A DNA stretch of 64,000 bases, taken from positions 230,872 to 294,871 of the forward strand of contig NZ_JACIEF010000001.1 in NCBI RefSeq assembly GCF_014196715.1, written 5' to 3'. How positions within the stretch are numbered: position 1 is the stretch's first letter; every line of letters begins with the position of its first letter. Source of the stretch: Pedobacter zeae (lineage in GTDB: Bacteria > Bacteroidota > Bacteroidia > Sphingobacteriales > Sphingobacteriaceae). The notes below the pieces were generated by a model that made no database searches, was not told the DNA's origin, and worked only from the letters and a program-made list of their open reading frames with translations. Shown one piece after another: positions 35,261 through 44,173 of the stretch. The position numbers were made by a program, and so were the translations under genes.

Positions 35261-37258
35261 TTATTGGGTTACAATTTTTTGTGATTTACTTACTTTTGAA
35301 CGGACATACAGATAAGCCAGGAAAATCAGGAACAGCACACCCGCAAGCAGAATCAATTTATATTTGAGCCAAAACGTTTGCCAGCGGCCGTTACCATCGC
35401 CCTGGTAAACAATATTGTTGCTGTTCCTTTCGAGGTTGAATACCAGGTGGCTGTTTTTGCTGTTAATTAGTGTGTTTCCGGAAAGCAGGTTTAACTGTTC
35501 ATTCAAATCCAGGATGCTGTTTTCCAGAAGCCCTGTAGCAGCTTCATTTGGCAGGGCAGTAACCGAAAGCACTATAGGATAATACTGATCCCTGAATATC
35601 TGCGAGATGGCAGAAGCTTCTGGCGAGGAAAGTTTATAAATCGCATGACCAGGTTGTTCACCATAAATGGTAAAATCAGTCTTATACTGTAATGGCATCT
35701 CCTGAAAACTTTGAAGCAACTGATCCTGCCTGTCGCTTATCAATACAATGTTGTGTCCTTTGTACTTAGCCGCATTGTTGCTGAAATCTATAACAGGGCG
35801 GTATACAATCTCATTACTGGGATGATCGTTTAACTGGTAGGTTAACTCACAAATTGCTTTTACAGCATGAGAAAGCATATTTTTTGCCACCAATATGGCC
35901 GTTTCCTGTTGAAAAACGTCAGGATAACTGTAAAAACTGACCTGCTTTTCTTCCAGGTTATCAGCTACCTCCAGATAAGATTTTGAGGCATCAACCTGTC
36001 CGATAAAACGCCGAAAATTACCCTGACATACGCCATTAACCGGATAAAAAACAAATTCTGTTCTGAGTATATTGAATTTTTTGATCTGGTAGCGGTTAGC
36101 GGTTGCGCTCACCTGCAATGTACCCGATTCATTCAATTGTCTGCTTGTAAGCAGGATATCATTTAAATAAACATTAAAATAGCCCCTGTCGTGCTGTCCA
36201 ATGCCAGAAAACCTGATCTCAAACTGGCAGTTCAGTGCTGCCGGAAGTGTGCTGAATACCGATGTTTTAAAGCGGTAATCGTGGCTTAAGCTTCCCGTCC
36301 CCATCATCAGATTGTTATTGTCTTCAAGATCCGAAAGCTTTAGCCTGTTTTTTTTCTCCAATTCTTTGTAACCGGCTTTGTCAACTTTTAATACATCCTG
36401 AAAGCTACTTCCTAAAATTCCAGGAGTGAGCAGTGCATCAGTAGCTTTACTCATACCGGCAACGTCTGCTGCGGTAACAAACAGAATCTGCCTGAGCGAT
36501 CCGGCCTTTGCGGTATCAGTTTCTTTGTTCAGATAAAGAATGCCTTCACCTCTTTTCGGCGTAATATTGAGTTTGGAACCAAATTTAGGCTTAAGCTTAT
36601 GCGCCAGTCCGATAGCAATAAAATTATCAAGCGCCTGCGGCATCTGCGAAATTGGGTAGAGGTCAATATGTTCAGTAGTGCTCCTTAACAGTTTGGCATA
36701 GGTTAATGCAACTGTCTGCAGTTCGGCAGCCGAAATATTGTTGGGGTAAACAATTGCTTTTTTACTGAAAAGGGTATTGGAAAGATTTACGGTAGAAGGA
36801 CCATATTGCTTGTTTTTTGCCCAATATACGGTAGAGCTCGGCAAAATGTTCAGCCATAAACCAGCGTTGTTGTCGTCCTGGCACACATCGTTGCCAATAA
36901 TGAGTTGTGATTTGACGGTAATTTTTAAAAAATCAGAAGTAGCCTTGCTGTTTTTGCGTATGGGCACCACAATCTTGTTGATACTATCCGTTTGAAAACT
37001 GCTGCTCATGGCCGGCATATCATTAATCAGTACATGGATAAATGATTTTGCGGTATTCAGCACCTTTGAAGCCTGGAAATCGATTATAAGGGTGCTTTTA
37101 TCCAGCTGTTGGTTGGGCAGTATGCGGATGTAATAAATATACTGTCCTTCGGTTCCCCTTATTAGCTGGGACTGAAAACCGTAAGATTCGAACGATTTTT
37201 GTGCAAAACCCGCCATGGAACCAACAAACAATGCGAAAAAGATCAATAGTTTTTTCAT
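35261..37258 (-). CDS. BcsB-like periplasmic polysaccharide-synthase subunit
   Basis: This 665-residue protein has a signal peptide (about 1-20, ending GFAQ) and a single C-terminal membrane helix (LILLAGVLFLIFLAYLYV), the topology of BcsB. Two tandem carbohydrate-binding-like and flavodoxin-like units are suggested by FIHVLINDMPA, NDVCQDDNNAGLWLNI (matching the conserved Cys-Trp block of BcsB), YFNVYLNDILL and a second similar part. BcsB guides the nascent glucan through the periplasm. The start at 37258 is chosen because the longer open frame lies in the kinase-like gene. It is diverged, so cellulose cannot be assumed as product. Confidence 0.8.
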   Translation of the reverse strand: MKKLLIFFALFVGSMAGFAQKSFESYGFQSQLIRGTEGQYIYYIRILPNQQLDKSTLIIDFQASKVLNTAKSFIHVLINDMPAMSSSFQTDSINKIVVPIRKNSKATSDFLKITVKSQLIIGNDVCQDDNNAGLWLNILPSSTVYWAKNKQYGPSTVNLSNTLFSKKAIVYPNNISAAELQTVALTYAKLLRSTTEHIDLYPISQMPQALDNFIAIGLAHKLKPKFGSKLNITPKRGEGILYLNKETDTAKAGSLRQILFVTAADVAGMSKATDALLTPGILGSSFQDVLKVDKAGYKELEKKNRLKLSDLEDNNNLMMGTGSLSHDYRFKTSVFSTLPAALNCQFEIRFSGIGQHDRGYFNVYLNDILLTSRQLNESGTLQVSATANRYQIKKFNILRTEFVFYPVNGVCQGNFRRFIGQVDASKSYLEVADNLEEKQVSFYSYPDVFQQETAILVAKNMLSHAVKAICELTYQLNDHPSNEIVYRPVIDFSNNAAKYKGHNIVLISDRQDQLLQSFQEMPLQYKTDFTIYGEQPGHAIYKLSSPEASAISQIFRDQYYPIVLSVTALPNEAATGLLENSILDLNEQLNLLSGNTLINSKNSHLVFNLERNSNNIVYQGDGNGRWQTFWLKYKLILLAGVLFLIFLAYLYVRSKVSKSQKIVTQ

Positions 37259-37280
37259 ATGGGATAAAATTCGAAAAATA

Positions 37281-38630
37281 TTACAGATTAAAAGCCAGTA
37301 CGTAACAAATATGAGCCTGGAATTTGTGGTAAATGAGCTCGCCTCGCATTTTTTCGGCCAGCAACCTGGCAATATAAAAACCTGGGCCAAGGCCTTGCTG
37401 AAGGCTTTGTGCTGTGGGTACCGCAGTTTCCCATTCGTTTGCCACACGATCCGCTTCTAGGCCAGGTGGTATACAATTGATAATAAGGTGAAGTTTGCTG
37501 TTACTTTCCTTCATCCGGCAATCAATAAGGTCGTTTTTGTTGTAAAACTTAAAACAATTTGCAAAAAGGTTAAAAAGAATCTGGTCGGTATAAAGCTGAT
37601 CCAGTTGAAGCGTTGGCCATTTTTTTTGCGGATCGAGGCTAAAGTTGATGTCGGGATACCCAAAACCGCTGATCAGGCAATTGGCTACTGCCTGGGTACT
37701 GGCAAGAAGATCGACTTTTTCCAGAGATAATACAACATCACTTGACAGGTCTGAATGATCATTAGGGAAAAGTTCAGCAAGCTGTTCCAGCCTGAGGATA
37801 TTTTCGTTGATGGTTTCTATATGATGCAGGTTTTGTTGCCCCTGCCCAAGGTCTCTCATGGCATTGGCCGATAAATTGATCGAACTGATAAAACTCAGGA
37901 TATCCTCCCGTACAAAGGCCATAAAGCTGTCTTGTTGCATGACCAGGTTGGTTAACCTCGAATTCGATATTTCAACCTGCTGGTTTTTATCTATCAGTTC
38001 TTCATGTAGCAGATTGAGCTTGGCCGTTGTACTTTTTACGCGCAGATCGTTTAAAGTATTTTTTCTGATAATACTGTACCTGGCTACTGGAATAAAACAA
38101 GAGAAAAAAAAAGTGATGATAAACAGTCCGGCCCCTTGGGTAATATAGGTTTCCACACTAACCGTATTAAAGAGGTGGTAGCCTACCGCCAGAAATATGA
38201 GTGTTAAGAAGAAGTGACTGAATGAGTTTGCAGGATGCCAGAAAACGGCCAGGTTGAAAAGCATCGATAAACTCGCAAAAACCATAAAAAATATAGGTGC
38301 AATATCAAATGGTACAATGTTACAGATGATGCAAGCATTGAGTGATATGAGAAGGCATGTGGTATGCAATGCGAAATAGGCAGGTTTTCCAAGTCTCATT
38401 GAAATATCGTAAACTGCATATATGAGCATCACTACGATGACTTTGGTGAGAAAAAGTGCCTGGTAGATAGGATAGGCATAAATATAGTCTAATATACCAA
38501 GTAAGGGATACAGGAATATAACCGTCCAGATAATGATGTTGGCGTAGTATGTCGATTTTTTTGTTAATTGCTTTTCATATACAGCATCACTGACATAAAT
38601 GGCGGCGGAATTACCTGTTCTGGTTGGCAT
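37281..38630 (-). CDS. Degenerate histidine-kinase-like membrane protein
   Basis: This protein has 449 residues. The N-terminal half has six hydrophobic helices (about 25-190). A coiled linker follows (about 200-240), then a dimerisation-helix region and an ATPase-like domain. Where a kinase would have the phospho-acceptor histidine (consensus SHELR) it reads FVREDILSF, so the histidine is missing. An N-box (NLFANCFKFY) and a G-box-like GPGFYIARLLAEKMRGE remain, but the DxGxG box is absent. It probably does not autophosphorylate and may be a sensor or scaffold. It heads the polysaccharide operon. The ATG at 38630 avoids overlap with the divergent GH5 gene. Confidence 0.8.
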   Translation of the reverse strand: MPTRTGNSAAIYVSDAVYEKQLTKKSTYYANIIIWTVIFLYPLLGILDYIYAYPIYQALFLTKVIVVMLIYAVYDISMRLGKPAYFALHTTCLLISLNACIICNIVPFDIAPIFFMVFASLSMLFNLAVFWHPANSFSHFFLTLIFLAVGYHLFNTVSVETYITQGAGLFIITFFFSCFIPVARYSIIRKNTLNDLRVKSTTAKLNLLHEELIDKNQQVEISNSRLTNLVMQQDSFMAFVREDILSFISSINLSANAMRDLGQGQQNLHHIETINENILRLEQLAELFPNDHSDLSSDVVLSLEKVDLLASTQAVANCLISGFGYPDINFSLDPQKKWPTLQLDQLYTDQILFNLFANCFKFYNKNDLIDCRMKESNSKLHLIINCIPPGLEADRVANEWETAVPTAQSLQQGLGPGFYIARLLAEKMRGELIYHKFQAHICYVLAFNL

Positions 38631-38689
38631 ATTAAGGCATATTAATAAGTAGCAGGGGATGAATTTTAAACATAACAAAAATAAATGAA

Positions 38690-39772
38690 TTGAAACAAAA
38701 AAAATACATACTATTACTTTTGGCTGCTTTTTGGCAGTTCGGCTATGCACAACAACGTAGTTTGGCGCATTTGCGGGCCGGCCAACTGGGCTATGGTATC
38801 AATGTATCCTGGCTTGAACAGTATTGGAATCCACAGGTATTGTATCGCGATAAATTAACTGATAACGATTTTCGCCTGATTGGAAGTTTGGGTTTCAAAA
38901 CCATCCGCCTGCCTGTTGCTTTTCAGCAATTCTATATTCAGGGTAGCGATATACAGAAGGCCAAACTGCTTTCTGATATAGATGCGGTGATCAGAAAATC
39001 TATCCGGTACCGGATCAGGTTGGTGCTGGTAAATCATTATGGCAACCTCAGGGCAGACCATCTGCAGGATGATACACAACAATTGTTGGCACTTTGGACA
39101 TTTCTTGAAAAACGTTACCGGAAAATCAGTTGCAACAGCCTTTATTTTGAGCTGCTGAACGAACCGGTGATCGGTGATCAGCAATGGCTCCCGGTTGCCC
39201 GGAAGCTGGCAGCGCGTATAAGGGAGGGGTCGCCTGACAGGACAATTATTGTGGGCGCCTCAAACTATAACAGTATTTACGAATTAAGCAGGATAGCCCC
39301 TTTACCGCTTAAGAATATCATCTACACTTTTCATTTCTACGAACCCTTTTTATTTACCCACCAAGGGGCCGATTGGATCGGGAAACAGGTAGCTACCACG
39401 GGCATCCCATTTCCTTATCTTGATCAGCAGATGCCCCCTTTGGCTCCAGCTGCAAGGGGTACGGCCGGAGAAGCAAATTATAAAAATTACCACAACGAGG
39501 GAAAGGCCGGCGCTGTACATGATAAGTTGCTGATCATCAAGAAATGGTCAGATATCCACCATGTACCGGTATTATGCAGTGAATATGGTGTATACCGGAA
39601 ATTTGCATCTGAGCAAAGCATATGCAATTATTTAACAGCTGTTAAAAACGAACTCGACCGGTTGTCTATTCCCTGGATGATTTGGGATTATGATGAAAAT
39701 TTTTCCATTTTTCAAGGTAAGCCAGGGAGGAGAACGCTGAGTCCCTGTCTGTCAGAACTGTTCAGGAAGTAA
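38690..39772 (+). CDS. GH5 family endoglucanase-like hydrolase
   Basis: This 360-residue protein has a signal peptide (about 1-20, ending GYAQ). The GH5 barrel has the acid/base LLNEP (Glu158) and the nucleophile CSEYG (Glu298), with the intervening IIVGASNYNS and YTFHFYEPF blocks. It cleaves beta-glucans or related beta-linked polymers in the periplasm or outside. It is divergent from the kinase-like gene with a 59-base gap, so it may trim or release the polymer made by the locus, a role cellulases play in bcs operons. The start codon appears to be TTG at 38690; no in-frame ATG precedes the signal peptide. Confidence 0.87.
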   Translation: MKQKKYILLLLAAFWQFGYAQQRSLAHLRAGQLGYGINVSWLEQYWNPQVLYRDKLTDNDFRLIGSLGFKTIRLPVAFQQFYIQGSDIQKAKLLSDIDAVIRKSIRYRIRLVLVNHYGNLRADHLQDDTQQLLALWTFLEKRYRKISCNSLYFELLNEPVIGDQQWLPVARKLAARIREGSPDRTIIVGASNYNSIYELSRIAPLPLKNIIYTFHFYEPFLFTHQGADWIGKQVATTGIPFPYLDQQMPPLAPAARGTAGEANYKNYHNEGKAGAVHDKLLIIKKWSDIHHVPVLCSEYGVYRKFASEQSICNYLTAVKNELDRLSIPWMIWDYDENFSIFQGKPGRRTLSPCLSELFRK

Positions 39773-39824
39773 TGTTAAGGTGCCTGCTTTAATGGTTTAT
39801 CTGCAAATAGCACAATTGATCACA

Positions 39825-40565
39825 CTAATTCCGTCCGGTTTTAATTGTTTTTGTTTTTACAAACCCGATAAGTTCGTCCCGGTAATTTTCACCGATGGTT
39901 AGCAAAAGATCGTTTTTCATTCGTACCAGATTGTTCTCAATTTCCTCTAAATAATTTCTTGAAATAATAAAGGATCTATGAATCTGAATAAAAGAATTAT
40001 TATCCTTGAGTATTTCTTTGATCTTTGTAAGTGTAATGTGGGCAACCACAGTTTTTTGAGTCGTGTATATGGAAATGTAATTCTGAATACTTTCTATTGC
40101 TATAATTTCATCAAACCTGATTTTTACCAATTTCGACTTATCGTTTTTGCTTTTAATGAAGAAATACTGATCATCACTCTTTTTCTTTTCTTGAATAGGA
40201 ATAATACGCCTGCTTTGTAATTTGTGTAACGCTGTGGCAAAATGACCTAGCGAAAAAGGTTTGAGAAGAAAAGCATCGGCTTCAATTTCAAATGCATCGA
40301 GTGCATATTTAGAATGGGCGGTTGTAAAAATTAGATTTCTGGTTTTATGCCTGATAATTTTAGCCAGGTCGATTCCTGATAAACCGGGCATTTCAACATC
40401 CATAAAAACAATATCAACATTATCGGCCGCAATAATAAAGTTCATTGCTTTTATGGGATCAGTAAAGCTTTCTATGAGTTCATAATTATCGAGAGTGGCG
40501 AGATAATCGCAGAGAAGTGCTAAGTTTGCAGGATCATCATCTACTGCAATACAGTTAAATTTCAT
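39825..40565 (-). CDS. LytTR-family response regulator
   Basis: This 246-residue protein has a receiver domain (about 1-120) with the acidic pocket DDD near residues 9-11, phospho-acceptor Asp56 (FMDVEMPG), a conserved TT pair (LIFTTAHS) and Lys in LLKPF. A LytTR DNA-binding domain follows (about 140-240; IIAIESIQNYISIYT and IHRSFIISRNYLEEI). It is expected to bind pairs of about 10-base direct repeats. It has its own strong promoter (40587-40618) with a LytTR-like site immediately upstream. The partner kinase is not obvious; the nearby kinase-like protein lacks the phospho-acceptor histidine. Confidence 0.92.
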   Translation of the reverse strand: MKFNCIAVDDDPANLALLCDYLATLDNYELIESFTDPIKAMNFIIAADNVDIVFMDVEMPGLSGIDLAKIIRHKTRNLIFTTAHSKYALDAFEIEADAFLLKPFSLGHFATALHKLQSRRIIPIQEKKKSDDQYFFIKSKNDKSKLVKIRFDEIIAIESIQNYISIYTTQKTVVAHITLTKIKEILKDNNSFIQIHRSFIISRNYLEEIENNLVRMKNDLLLTIGENYRDELIGFVKTKTIKTGRN

Positions 40566-40586
40566 ATAGGGGAGAGCTATTCAGCT

Positions 40587-40618
40587 CAAATATATAATCT
40601 GTAGACATGAATAACAAA
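40587..40618 (-). promoter_or_regulatory. Promoter of the LytTR regulator gene
   Basis: Read on the minus strand, TTTG (40618-40615) and TATATTTG (40594-40587) are 20 bases apart, a perfect match to the Bacteroidota -33/-7 pattern. Transcription would start near 40580, about 15 bases before the ATG at 40565. Confidence 0.75.
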
Positions 40619-40626
40619 AAAAAATG

Positions 40627-40659
40627 ACAGTTTCGTCATACATTTTATCTTATTCGTGG
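40627..40659. promoter_or_regulatory. LytTR-type direct-repeat operator (site 1)
   Basis: ACAGTTTCGTCA (40627-40638) is followed at exactly 21 bases by TCTTATTCGTGG (40648-40659), sharing the TTCGT core. LytTR proteins bind two such half-sites on one face of the helix. The site lies directly upstream of the regulator's -33 element, the position of an activator, and also 216 bases upstream of the fibre operon. An adjoining inverted repeat GTGGTA / TACCAC occupies 40656-40673. The rest of the gap to 40874 is AT-rich without a recognisable TAnnTTTG promoter. Confidence 0.6.
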
Positions 40660-40874
40660 TACGATAATACCACTTACGTGTATTGGAAGAGGTTGACTAT
40701 ATAAAATCTCTTTTTTTTCTTTCATCTTCGATGCGGAGTTCCCACGCTTCACAAACAAACTAAATGCTAACAGATTGATTGCCATTAGTTGATAATAAGG
40801 TGTTTATATAGTGCACAATATTATCAATGATTAGTATCAATAATCAATTAATAGCAACAGATAAATATTAAAGT

Positions 40875-42419
40875 ATGAAACCTGAATTAAATCCCAAGTT
40901 GAGATTAATATTTACCGTTTTAGCCGTTTTTGGTGGTTTTTTGCAAGCGATGGCACAAGAAACCTTACAAAGTGTAACCGATCGGGGTAATACAACCACT
41001 AATGGAATCAGAATTAATTCTTCGCTTGATGTTGGAGATGCTTACGACCCATCCAGATATGGTTTTTTACAGGTTGTACGCCCTGCTCAGCAGGGAAATT
41101 TATTCCATATATCACTGATCCGAAATGGCAGTATGGTCTACGGATTAGGTATGCTAAACAACTCAAGTACTTTTGGCTTGCAACCTGGGGATAGCAACGC
41201 TACGACTGAGGGTTTTTTTATGCTTCCATCAGGTAATATTGGTATAGCCAATCAGAATCCTGCTTTCAAACTTGATGTTGCGGGCGATATCAGATCGTTT
41301 GGGTCGCTTTATGTCTCGTCTAATAATGCAACCGGAGGAGGTATTAAACTGGGTGATGATGGTGACATGGTTGACCTGAATGATGGTTGGGCAACCCACC
41401 GTTTCAGCAATGGAATTAGGATCAATAATGCCAATTCGGGAGGAATACCTGTAATCCAGTTATCTAACTCCATTAATACCCCAAGCTTTTTTTCTTCCAG
41501 CAGGCTCGGGATCGGAACACAGGAACCGGCTGCGGCTTTAGAGGTTTCGGGAGCTGCTGTATTCGGTGGCAATATTGATCCAAATTCAGCTATCGGAAAC
41601 CTGGGCTATTTGAATGGAACAGGGAAAATGTCAATCGGTTTTAACCGTTCAGGTGGCAGGGGCGAGGCAAGCTTTGTTTCTAACCAGGGAGGGGGAAATA
41701 GTGGTGGATTTGCTTTTTATAACCATAATAATCAGGGAGTAGAAAATGAGCTCCTGACTATAAATGGAAATGGAAATATTGGAATTGGTACATCATCACC
41801 CTCAACGGCTTTAGATGTCAGAGGGATTATCAGCACACCGGAGATTGCTTTTCGAAATGCGGATGGGGGAGATGATTCAGATCCATATCGTCTTAGAAAA
41901 GTTCAAGGCGGACCGAATACCAATTGGTTGGAACTTCAGCTCAATGATGATGAAACAGAATCTTTCAGGATATATGGGAACTCCTGTGTCGGGTATAGTT
42001 GCGGAAATTATAGCGGCAATCTGTATCATTCTTTTGATACAATGGGAAATGTTTACCATAAGGGAAACGTAGGAATCGGTACAACAGCACCAACTGAAAA
42101 ATTAACTGTGAACGGAAAAATCAAAGCAAACGAAATCCGTGTTGATGGGCAGGGTGCACCAGATTATGTTTTTGAGGATAGCTATCATAAGCTTTCACTC
42201 GGCGAAATTGAACAGTACATCAAGCTTAATAAACATTTGCCCGAGGTTCCTTCTGCCAAGGAATTTGAGCGAGACGGTATGGCTCTTGGTGAAACGAATA
42301 AGTTGCTGCTTAAAAAGATTGAGGAACTCACGTTGCATTTAATTGAGAAAGAAAAAGAATTAAAAAGCCAGGCAGAGCGCTTAACGGAAATAGAAAAACT
42401 ACTAAAAATTAATAAATAA
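40875..42419 (+). CDS. Secreted fibre-like protein 1 with shared C-terminal module
   Basis: This 514-residue protein has a signal peptide (about 8-28, ending AMAQ). The body is beta-rich with spaced GNIGI(A/G) and IGT-P motifs (for example GNGNIGIGTSSPSTALDV and GNVGIGTTAPTEKLTVNG), the pattern of phage tail-fibre and S74-type fibre proteins. The last 85 residues form a module shared with the next three genes (EIRVDGQGAPDYVFE, LPEVPSAKEFE) and end in a coiled-coil (LLLKKIEELTLHLIEKEKEL), suggesting trimerisation. No type IX sorting domain is visible, so the route across the outer membrane is unknown. It heads a four-gene operon. Confidence 0.8.
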   Translation: MKPELNPKLRLIFTVLAVFGGFLQAMAQETLQSVTDRGNTTTNGIRINSSLDVGDAYDPSRYGFLQVVRPAQQGNLFHISLIRNGSMVYGLGMLNNSSTFGLQPGDSNATTEGFFMLPSGNIGIANQNPAFKLDVAGDIRSFGSLYVSSNNATGGGIKLGDDGDMVDLNDGWATHRFSNGIRINNANSGGIPVIQLSNSINTPSFFSSSRLGIGTQEPAAALEVSGAAVFGGNIDPNSAIGNLGYLNGTGKMSIGFNRSGGRGEASFVSNQGGGNSGGFAFYNHNNQGVENELLTINGNGNIGIGTSSPSTALDVRGIISTPEIAFRNADGGDDSDPYRLRKVQGGPNTNWLELQLNDDETESFRIYGNSCVGYSCGNYSGNLYHSFDTMGNVYHKGNVGIGTTAPTEKLTVNGKIKANEIRVDGQGAPDYVFEDSYHKLSLGEIEQYIKLNKHLPEVPSAKEFERDGMALGETNKLLLKKIEELTLHLIEKEKELKSQAERLTEIEKLLKINK

Positions 42420-44173
42420 TGTGTATCAGATTAAAGCATTTTATCATTTTTTTTCTTTTTGGAATACAGTGTGCAATGGCACAAACCGGTGTTCGTAATG
42501 ACGCGGGTTTGCAGGGTGATGCCGGAGCGGTTTCCGGTTTTTTTGAAACGGCATCGCCGGTAAATTATCCTGCAGGTGCTTCAAGCTGGTGGCATCTACT
42601 TGATGTAAGACATTCCAATCAGGTTAATAATTATGCCATGCAAATGGCCGGGAGTTTTTTTGACCAGAATTTCTATTTACGAAAAACTAATGGAAATGCT
42701 CAACAGCCCTGGTTAAGAATACTCACAGAGTATAATGGTGTACTCAGTTCGGGTAATCTCAATATCGAAACTTCTGCCGGGCAATCTTTTTTTACAGGCC
42801 GTCAGTTAGGAGATACTTACGGTTACGGAGCCGGCATTTTCAGGGCTTTAACAGATAATCCGAATGGTAGCCAGAATTTTTATTTTGACGGGGTAACAGC
42901 TGGTAACCGTCTTTTTAGTGTAAGGGCAGATGGGCAAGGTTATTTTGCCGGTGGCTTAGGAATTGATGTGCCGAATCCAATGGCTAAACTGCATATCCGG
43001 AAAATGGATGCTTTTAGCGATGGCAACGCGTCTGGTTCAACAATTGATAATTTATTGCTTATCCAAACACCATATACCAGTGTCAATCCGGGATCAACGA
43101 ATGGTGCAGGATATAAATGGGGTATACAACTGTGGGGCAGGAACGATGCAGCCCAACTTTCTGCAGATAAGAGCGTTGGGATTTACGCCGTAAGTGAAGA
43201 TCCTGGTTTAGGGTTTAACAGAAGTGTTGGCTTGGCTATACATACCAGTCCGTTTGATCAGGCCAATCGAGAAGTGCTACGCGTTGCTTCTAATGGTTTT
43301 TTTGGTTTAGGAACTCCTTCTCCCCGCGAGAAATTCGACTTATGGGGAGGAAAAATGACAGTAACCGGTGATGACCATAATGGTACAGCAATGATCACTT
43401 CATACAATGGTTTAGCACTTTATTCTAACAATCAATTTACCAACGGGCTTTCCATCAGTCCCGATGGAAATATCGGCATAGGGACAGGTACGGCATATGC
43501 AGGTGCAAAATTACATGTACAGGGTGGTGCCATGGTATTGGGCAACAATAGCGTTATTCACAATACAGATGGGTATTTGAGCCTTGGCAATATTTTAGAA
43601 AATTCGTCGCCTGTCATTAGCGATTGGACCAGTAAAACCACCATGTTGCTTAATGGCTTGGATTATTCCACCATCGGTTTCCACGATTCTGGGTCGAGGG
43701 TCGATTTTATTCGCGTCGGGAATGGAACGATGGAACTGGGCTACGATGGTGGTTTTGGTGCTCCTAATATTAAACTGCCCGGTGGCATTTGGAACAGTGC
43801 TGGTAACGTAGGGATTGGCATGAACAACCCAAGCGAAAAATTGACTGTTAACGGTAAAATCAAAGCCCGCGAAATTAGGGTTGATGGCTCGGGAGCACCA
43901 GATTATGTTTTTGAAGAAAATTATCGTAAGCTTTCACTCGGCGAAATTGAACAGTATATCAAGATTAATAAGCATTTACCCGAAGTTCCATCAGCAAAAG
44001 AGTTTGAAAAGGAAGGTATAGAGGTTGGAGAGATGAATAAGCTGCTGCTCAAAAAGATAGAAGAGCTTACCCTGCATTTGATAGAACAGGAAAAAATAAT
44101 CCGTAAACAACAGGTCGATATTGATGAATTGAAAAAAAATAGTCAGACAAGAAGTGTAGAAAATAAAGATTAA
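42419..44173 (+). CDS. Secreted fibre-like protein 2
   Basis: This 584-residue protein has a signal peptide (about 1-21, ending AMAQ). It begins on the last base of the previous stop (TAATG), so translation is coupled. The body has many short beta units with SPDGNIGIGTGTAYAGAKL and GNVGIGMNNPSEKL. An N-terminal part resembles the pyocin-knob type of phage fibre (WWHLLDVRHS; YAMQMAGSFFDQNFYLRK), which is a tentative match. It ends in the shared module (EIRVDGSGAPDYVFEENYRK, LPEVPSAKEFEKEG) and a coiled-coil with a longer charged tail. Confidence 0.8.
   Translation: MCIRLKHFIIFFLFGIQCAMAQTGVRNDAGLQGDAGAVSGFFETASPVNYPAGASSWWHLLDVRHSNQVNNYAMQMAGSFFDQNFYLRKTNGNAQQPWLRILTEYNGVLSSGNLNIETSAGQSFFTGRQLGDTYGYGAGIFRALTDNPNGSQNFYFDGVTAGNRLFSVRADGQGYFAGGLGIDVPNPMAKLHIRKMDAFSDGNASGSTIDNLLLIQTPYTSVNPGSTNGAGYKWGIQLWGRNDAAQLSADKSVGIYAVSEDPGLGFNRSVGLAIHTSPFDQANREVLRVASNGFFGLGTPSPREKFDLWGGKMTVTGDDHNGTAMITSYNGLALYSNNQFTNGLSISPDGNIGIGTGTAYAGAKLHVQGGAMVLGNNSVIHNTDGYLSLGNILENSSPVISDWTSKTTMLLNGLDYSTIGFHDSGSRVDFIRVGNGTMELGYDGGFGAPNIKLPGGIWNSAGNVGIGMNNPSEKLTVNGKIKAREIRVDGSGAPDYVFEENYRKLSLGEIEQYIKINKHLPEVPSAKEFEKEGIEVGEMNKLLLKKIEELTLHLIEQEKIIRKQQVDIDELKKNSQTRSVENKD

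Noticed and set aside
34431..37460. Long 5' extensions of the GT2 and BcsB-like frames (to 34518 and 37447)
   Set aside because: The extra codons overlap neighbouring genes in another frame, while internal ATGs at 34419 and 37258 give correct spacing or a clean signal peptide.
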